Positions 57,657 to 64,000 of a DNA stretch of 64,000 nt are shown in pieces; the first letter of the stretch is position 1; every line of letters begins with the position of its first letter. This DNA is from Gnetum montanum (taxonomy: Eukaryota; Streptophyta; Gnetopsida; Gnetales; Gnetaceae): assembly GCA_015680685.1 (NCBI GenBank), contig MNCI01010021.1, positions 247,257-311,256 on the forward strand. The letters are read 5' to 3'. Under the pieces are notes generated by a model. That model worked only from the letters and a program-made list of their open reading frames with translations. It was not told the origin of the DNA and searched no databases. The position numbers were made by a program, and so were the translations under genes.

Positions 57657-59585
57657 TGTACTGCTTGAAATCGTCAATGCTCGGCTGGAATGAAAAAGGC
57701 ACCAAGAGATCCGTAGATAGACACAAAAGATCGTACCTTCGCTTGAGGGCAAACTGGGACTAACGAAGGTAGAGTACCTTGGGTGGTCTGCACATAGATC
57801 AGACAAGGATTTCCCCAGACATATGCCAATGCACAATACGCTGGGTTATATGTAAACGGTGTAATAAATGTAAACCAGAACGCAAACATGCAGGAATGTG
57901 AACAAGTGGTAAACAAGAACGAACGAAAATTGTAACAGATCTTAGCCAAAAATGCAAGAACGAATGATAACTATAACAAATCTTGGAAAAAAATGTAGCA
58001 ATATTATTGCATAATGAAAATTACAATGCACCGGTCTAGACGCAGTTGTGGATTTGACACAAGGTGAACGAAGAGCCCCGGTGGATGCGGAGGGATGATG
58101 GTATGCTGGTTTGGGCTATAGGCACAGCGTGAAGATTGTATGCTCAGCATGCAGGGTAGAAGCCCAGCATGTAGGGTGGGTGTTTTGGACATTCTTAGTG
58201 TGGATTCTCTAATTTTTTTGCCAAGATTCCTTAATTTTCCCTCCAACCTTGATCTGGTCAAAAATCCTAGTTTTTGTACAAGTTTGGGCTTTAAATTCAG
58301 ATCTAAGATAGGGTGATTGGCTATGGGATGCTGGAATTTTGGATCGGGTGACATGTGGAGTGTCGACTGGGTGCAAAAGAATGAAGCTTTACAAGTGTGC
58401 AGCATGCCAGCGTGTACACGTTGGGCGTATACACCCCACACACTGGACAGCGTGTGGGCAAGCATGAAGAATTTCTAGCCAATTTTTGAACTGTGATGCT
58501 AGTTTTTAGCATGGATCTAGATGCTTGATGTCTTGAGGATGTTGGCTATTGATTTTGGGCTCATTTAACCCTGATTTGATAGGGCTTTAGATGGTTCCAA
58601 GAGTGTACATGATGGGCGTGCAGGCTAGTATGTGGGCATGAAAAATACACTTTTGGTGCCTAATCTTGTACACTGGAGTTGGATCCTTGTTGCCTAAGTG
58701 TTGTTGGTTCTCTAGGGTATCCGGGGGCTCATTTTGGCTTCATTTTGACTGAGTTTTGGGCATGTTTCTAGTGTGCACGTTGTGTTGTACACCAGGCGTG
58801 CATGCTGGGCATGCAGGGCCAAGAATAACCCTTCAAATGCCAAAAATTGATGTCTCTAGAGCTTGTGGACTTGTAGATTCATTGGCCATGCCTTGAGAGT
58901 TGACTCCATGTCAAAATCTTGCCTAAAATGCCCAATCAACCTTGTTCAAAGCAGTGCATGCTAGATTGCATGCTAGGCGTACACACTGGGTGTGCAGGCC
59001 AGCGTACATGCATGAAACTACCATTTTTCAAGGTCAAAATTTGATTTTTGGGAGCCTAGGATGATGCCTGATGGTTTCCCTACCTCTAGGAGTTGATTGC
59101 CTATGAAGACCATGGTCTAAATGCCTATTTTGGACTATCTATGATGGTACACGCTGTGCGTTCATGCTGGGCATGCAAGCCAGCGTGCAGGCATGAAAAC
59201 CCATCACTTGGAGTCCAAAACATGATTTTTCAGAGCCTGAGAGCTGCTAGGGACTTTGGGGAAGGTCTTGGGGTGGTCCAAACCTTCAATTCTGGCTTGT
59301 TTGGAGCAGTTTTTGGAACTCAACAGTTACTGCACGCTGAGCATGCAAGCCTGTGTGCGAGAAGTATATTTAGTTAAAACAAAGTGCTTTGAGTTTGAAA
59401 TTTGCAATCCTTATTTCCAAATGTTGATGTAGTCTCCAATGGATCTCAGGGAACTTTTAGTTGCTTGATTCGACTCCGTTCGATGTTGTTTATGAAGTTC
59501 GCAAGTCTCGGTCATGCTGAGAAGCATCATGACTTAGCTTGATTCTTGTCTGAAAGTGCTAGGCCCACATTTTTGTGGTGTTTCA
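57657..59585 (-). repeat. Element D 5' LTR (right copy)
   Basis: Partner of 40389-42314; TGTACTGC at its low end and TTTCA at its high end. It carries the same set of CACGCTGGGC-type phrases. The minus ORF 58004-58465 (153 codons) is open here but broken in the left copy (two frames at 40736-41195), so it is probably chance. Confidence 0.93.
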
Positions 59586-60554
59586 ATTCTCACTTTCAAA
59601 AGCTTTGGATTTCTTGCCCTTAGAAGATTTAGAACCTCTAGTATAGCCTTGAAGTTTCTTCTCAGCCTTAAGAGCTAGTTTAAAAGCCTCATCTAATGTT
59701 TGGGGCTCATAGAAGATTAGCTCTTGTTGATACTGCCTTTTAAGTTCCCCTTAAAAGTTAAATGCTTGTTCATAATCATCCCAATGAACTTTTGCAAGCT
59801 AGAAAGCCTTACAAAAATCCATGTAGTAGTCCTTCACACTCTTATAACCTTGCCTTTGGTACTTCAATTTTTAGATGGCCTCTTGTCTATGATGAGTCTT
59901 CTCAAATTTTTTCTTGAGCATGAACTAAATTAAAGATCAATCCTTGATAGAAGTACCATTGTTCACCTTGTAAGAATGACGTTCCTTTTCCCACCATACA
60001 AATGCTATGCCTTCCAATTTGGTTTTAGCAAAATGTATCTTTTGATGATTTTCCACATCTTCAAGTTGAAAGTATTTGTTAATCATTTCAACCAAGAGAG
60101 AAAAGATTTAGTTCCTTCCATGCCATTAAATAATTTGACTTTGACATGAGGCATCCTTTAAGCATGTTTGAAAGCTTTTGCAAGAGTGACTTCACTTTCT
60201 TCACCTTGATTTCTTTAAGGCTAAGAAGAAAGCATCTGTTTTTCATTTTCTAAGAAAAACAAAGCCTTGAGACTTATTTTCAGCATTAGCATTATGAAAA
60301 AAAAACATCTTTTTAAGCTTCTCCTTCTCCAAGTAGTCATCTTCGAAAGAAGTATAATCTTTAAGGGATGACATTGAGGAATGTCTTGGTGAAGAATTTC
60401 ATGACTTGTACCCTTACTTGGATGTTTTTAGTGAAGTAGCATGTCCTTTATTCTCTCTAAGATTTTTAGTTTTCTTAACAATGAGCTTGAGAGCATTTCT
60501 CATGTCATCCATGTCTCTTGACAAAGCTTGAACTGTCTTCTTCTTTAGAGGCAT
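59586..60554 (-). pseudogene. Element E gag N-terminal part, interrupted by D
   Basis: The minus-strand ATG at 60554 begins MPLKKKTVQALSRDMDDMRN (open to 60414), then stops and shifts. Downstream the typical Ty3/gypsy gag capsid pattern is visible: AFVWWEKERH, FMLKKKFEKTH, YKSVKDYYMDF and TLDEAFKLALKAEKKL (about 59640-60000). The end of this part is basic (SKSSKGKKSK). It is cut at 59586 by D and continues at 40388. Confidence 0.78.
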
Positions 60555-60892
60555 GATGAAAATTGATCTAAAAGAAAATTTACATAAAATTCTACAAGGA
60601 AAGATAAAATCTTCAAGATTTCTCAAGGAATGAAATAAGAAATACTTAGATATTAAGAGAAATGAGCATAAGATCTTCAAACCCTAGCTATTACAAGCCA
60701 ATGGATGTTGAATTCCATAATTATCTTCCAATTCTTGAAATATATGACAAACTTAGGAATCAAAGGGAAATTTTCAAATCCTAGGATGAGTAGAACAAAT
60801 AGCAAGGGAGAATTCATCCAAGGTTGAGAATTTGGAGTGATTATTTGCAATTGAGATGAGAATTATCCACTTGAATGCAATTGTCTTCAATT

Positions 60893-60910
60893 CTAAGTTG
60901 CTTTGAACCA
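60893..60910 (-). other. Element E primer binding site (initiator-Met-like)
   Basis: TGGTTCAAAGCAACTTAG on the minus strand, 3 bases after the LTR end. It resembles TGGTATCAGAGC, the usual initiator tRNA-Met site, with one base missing and one changed. Confidence 0.6.
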
Positions 60911-60913
60911 ATC

Positions 60914-61598
60914 TGATGAGGAGCTCCCATGGATTCCACAAGTCAAGCTTTCTCAATGTTACAAAAATAACAAATTTAAACAAGAAAAGAAAATGAAAGC
61001 TTTATTCTTTCTCAAATGAAGAAATTATAGCTAAAAGGAAGCACAAATTCCCAAGAATAGACAAGACACACACTCTCACATGGATGATGATCAAGGCACC
61101 TTGCCAAGACTCTATCTCTCTTTGCTCTTCTCTCAACTTACCTCTCTCTCCCTAGACTTTCTCTCTTTTCTCTTTCTTAACCAAATTGAAGGCCTAAGAG
61201 GTCTATTTATATCCCTCACCCCATGTCTCTTCATCTTCCCTCCACTTTGCCATTCAATTTGAGGTTCATTACAATTTGTATTAGATGTCTAAAGAAAATA
61301 GTAGACATCTATCTTGAGTTCAAAGATGTCAGAATAGATGTCTATAAATCAATTTGGACGTCTATTATGCAACTTACACATCTAAATTTTGCAATAAATG
61401 TCTAACCTACCAAGGCCAAAATTAAAAATTCTCATTTTAAGATTTGGAAACTTTGAAAACTTTAAACAAGTCCCCATAGCCTCAAAACCTCCTAGACTCA
61501 TCAAAATAGTCCTAAAACACTCCAAAACATGCCAAAGATCTAGGGAAATATCCCATCATTGGAGAGATGTTACATTGGCCTATTTGATGTCCACATCA
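60914..61598 (-). repeat. Element E 5' LTR (right copy)
   Basis: 685 bp, TGATGAGG at the low end and CCACATCA at the high end; matches the two pieces of the interrupted left LTR. It has the minus-strand TATA sequence at 61204-61212 and several GATGTCT words (61283-61345). Confidence 0.9.
61204..61212 (-). promoter_or_regulatory. TATA box of element E 5' LTR
   Basis: ATATAAATA on the minus strand, identical in the left LTR (24782-24790). Confidence 0.65.
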
Positions 61599-61603
61599 TA
61601 TAT

Positions 61604-61900
61604 GAAGCATGGTAGATAAATAATTTAGCTAAGTATAAAGGAAATAAAAAAAAATTTCACTAAGCATTAAATGATGCAAAGAAAATCCAAAAATTTGTCT
61701 AAGCATTAAAATGAGAAATTTCTAAGCATAAAGCAAGAAAACAATGGTAAGATATCTAAGGATAAGAGAGAGAGATGCCTAAGTATCAAGAGAACCCAAT
61801 AGTGGAAAAGTGATTAAGTGTAGAGCATAAGGGAGGTGAAAAAATAGCCAAGTATTAAAATTAATGTTATTTAAGCAATGTTTGATGAAGTTACTTAGGG
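61604..61900. repeat. Diverged AG-rich tandem repeat, right part
   Basis: Continuation of 22190-22791 on the other side of element E, with CTAAGTATAAAGG, CTAAGCATTAAA and TTAAGTGTAGAG phrases. The two sides were joined at TATAT before E inserted. Confidence 0.55.
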
Positions 61901-64000
61901 AAAGGTTGGAAAATTAAATCCATGTATCAAAATTTTGCTACAATCTTGCTTAGTTAGATTATTATATATAGTTATTATTTTGTTAATCTTTATGGATTTA
62001 TGCTTGTTGTGTCAATTTGTTATGTTGTTGTGCAAGGAGAAAGAAATTCCTAGGCTACTAGTGATTGATCCTATGTGTTATTTAGTTGGTGATATGGGTC
62101 TCACTATCGTTAGGAAACCTAGGAGGATGAAAGCTCTCCTCATCATTGATGATCAATTATTATACCCTACCTAGATATGGGCTCATGTAGGGACCATGTG
62201 CTTCCTATAGTTTTGCATAGAGTACATTTATGTTATCATATGGACTAGGTTTCTCTTACCCATTATGTCACATGCCCTTGAGTGAATATACATAGGTCTT
62301 TGTATGAGGCTATTAGGCTGTGTAATCTAAGAGTTTGCAAATATGGACACTATTATGGATGAGAGTGGGAATACATGAGAGATTCACTAGAAGAAGTTGG
62401 ATTACTTATGAAGGAATCATTCATACAAGAAATTTAGCATGAACACTATGTTGTTGTCGAATCCTCATTATATTCAAATGTTATTTAGCCCCATGTGCAC
62501 CCACATTACCTTCTCGAGATACATGCTCTTAATTTGGATTATTCTTCTAAGTTTTTGACTTCCACTTAAGCCTTGCCTCATTTCTTGATATGATTATTAT
62601 TTTGCTTATAATTTTGAGGATCCTGATAGTGATGATGGCTATCTAGGTATGCTTGTACATATGCTTTATGAGGTAGAACTCAACAAGAACCAACATCCTT
62701 CCATGTTCATGCGAATTGCTAATGAGATTGATCAAACTAAAAAGAATCAATTGTATGTGAGCCTCCTAAAAGTTGGTTTGATGCATGCTCTTCCTAAGAG
62801 GCTAGATTTAGGACTACTAGAGAAATGGACTAGGGGATCATGTATTTAGCTATGGATTGAAGTTACATTAGATAATGTGTCATTAGTTTTTTTAGTTTCA
62901 TGTTTAGTGCTTAGCTTTTTTTTTTGCTTGCATTTTTGTTATTGTGGGCTCACCTAGGGGTATGTACTTTCTGCCTAATTTCTAATGTTTCACTCTTATA
63001 GATAAGATTAAGACATCAAAGGTTATGTACATCCAACTTAGAAATGTAAAGGAGAAATGCCTGCTAGCTAATGATCACAACCCTCACATTAGTCATGTGT
63101 GGTTAGGTAGTGGGGATGGGAGGAAGTGTCTTCTAGTATTAAAGCATGTAGGAATCATCCCTCTCTTTATACTAAAGTCTTCTAACATTTTACCCATAGA
63201 TGTGATTACTGTGGTGAAGTGTTATTTGAGCCAATAATGGTTGTTCATGCCTTGGGTTCAGGGGAAAGAGATTATTTAATCTTGAAATCATGACTCCTTG
63301 AGACATTGCTCCAACTTTCCTAATATGGATACTATGATTGATGGCAATGAAAAGTTGTCTACTGTTGATTAGAAAGTGATTAATAATTAGGTAAATTATG
63401 ATGATAAGACTCAAAATATTATGATGTGTGGTGATCATGACCTAGTATAGATATTCCACTTGTTCATTAAGAGGGTCTTTTGTGGTAAAATCATATAGAG
63501 ATGGGTTACTTCTCTCCTATGGCACCAATCATCTACAATACTATGTTTATGATACTTATTATTATTGGGTGAGTTACCTAGATGTGAAGGTGTCTATCAA
63601 GCTGGAGAACATTAATCTTATAGATGGGAGATTTCTAGTAACCCAATAAACTTCAACTTCTCCTATGGGATGTTATGTTGCTTTGTAGAGTTGTTGGATT
63701 GCAGTGATCAATAGAAATAAAGAGTTCTAAATGAGAAGGATTTCCCTCACCCAGTATGTTATCATATCACTAGTATCACAATGATCCTACATTTAGCTTT
63801 AGGTGGACCATTAGAGATAGCATCTTTAATACTAAAGAATGTGACGAAGTCATCTATCTCTAGTAATGTTGTATTACATGTGAAGCACTTTGCTCATGAG
63901 AATCCTATTTAGGGGAAAGAGGTGATTTGAGGGCAAGCAGTGAAGAAGGCAAGAGTTGATGATGTTGAGGAATTTCAAACTTATAATTTTGATGAGAAGT
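61901..64000. other. Right-end region, unassigned
   Basis: Plus-strand open pieces at 61935-62174, 62649-62849 and 63025-63237 suggest a decayed coding stretch read left to right, but no motif is recognisable. The piece 62649-62849 is hydrophilic and helical; 61935-62174 starts with a hydrophobic run. There is no LTR partner in the window. It might belong to another old element extending beyond 64000. Confidence 0.35.

Larger units (their letters stand above)
40389..59585 (-). mobile_element. Element D: Tat/Ogre-type Ty3/gypsy retrotransposon with antisense gene, decayed
   Basis: A 19.2-kb element with LTRs of 1,926 and 1,929 bp and a perfect 5-bp target duplication ATTCT (40384-40388, 59586-59590). 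On the minus strand it carries a primer site, a leader with a 40-bp array, gag, protease, then RT, RNase H, a second RNase H domain and integrase, and a polypurine tract. The second RNase H between RNase H and integrase is the mark of the Tat lineage, to which Ogre belongs. Unusually, an antisense multi-exon gene lies between protease and RT. D is inserted in the gag of E. Its LTRs differ by roughly one base in ten over the first 250 bases by eye, so it is old. Confidence 0.93.
22792..61598 (-). mobile_element. Element E: short gag-only LTR element, split by F, C and D
   Basis: LTRs at 22792-25172 (interrupted by F) and 60914-61598, flanked by a perfect target duplication TATAT (22787-22791 and 61599-61603). 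With the inserts removed E is about 4.7 kb. Its content is an initiator-Met-like primer site, a gag gene (60554 down to 59586, continuing at 40388) with a CCHC-like knuckle, an open acidic ORF (38832-39656) and a polypurine tract. No RT, RNase H or integrase is visible in its own sequence, so it was non-autonomous. C lies in its 3' leader, D in its gag and F in its 3' LTR. Confidence 0.85.

Noticed and set aside
58004-58465. 153-codon minus ORF in the D 5' LTR
   Set aside because: It is split into two frames in the partner LTR and consists of translated LTR phrases, with no domain.

Overview
This window is intergenic DNA of a large-genome land plant. It is AT-rich and consists almost entirely of LTR retrotransposons inserted into one another, all with frameshifts and stop codons. 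The species cannot be fixed from the sequence. The tRNA-Asp and initiator-Met primer sites, Athila-type and Tat-type gene order, and a second RNase H domain are plant features. The size and decay of the nest would suit a conifer-like or similarly bloated genome. I see no intact host gene in its native place.

Layout. Positions 1-776 are flank. Element A (777-20625, minus strand, Athila-like Ty3/gypsy) carries gag, protease, RT-RNase H, integrase and a post-integrase ORF. Element B (11455-18477, minus) is inserted in the gag of A. B is a close structural relative that kept gag and protease but lost RT, RNase H and integrase. Positions 20626-22791 are flank, ending in a diverged AG-rich repeat. 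That repeat is split by element E (22792-61598, minus), a short gag-only element with an initiator-Met-like primer site, expanded by three later insertions. F (22917-24583) is a probable solo LTR inside the left LTR of E. C (25229-38507, plus) is a second full Athila-like element, in the 3' leader of E. D (40389-59585, minus) is a 19.2-kb Tat/Ogre-type element inside the gag of E, with 1.93-kb LTRs and a perfect ATTCT target duplication. From 61599 the split repeat resumes, followed by unassigned sequence to 64000.

The most unusual item is inside D. Between its protease and reverse transcriptase, on the opposite strand to the retroviral genes, lies an 8-exon gene model (48085-52233). Every proposed intron has GT-AG ends and the phases agree across all junctions, apart from one indel in exon 4. 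Exon 2 resembles an FCP1/NLI-interacting-factor phosphatase (HAD) fold; later exons hold an unrecognised globular region, an acidic linker and a long helical region. It looks like a captured, now decayed, host-type gene. Its introns could survive retrotransposition because they lie antisense to the element transcript. Three arrays of one short motif (around 43440, 47335 and 52610) and a family of GCACGCTG-like repeats accompany it.

Across all elements the in-frame stops are mostly TAG, TAA or TGA where Gln or Arg codons would be expected, and several catalytic Asp codons have become Asn. This fits long-term cytosine methylation and deamination. Elements A, B and C also share non-coding modules: a GGTAATCCC motif in the LTRs, and an internal polypurine-like site followed by a U-rich tract after integrase.
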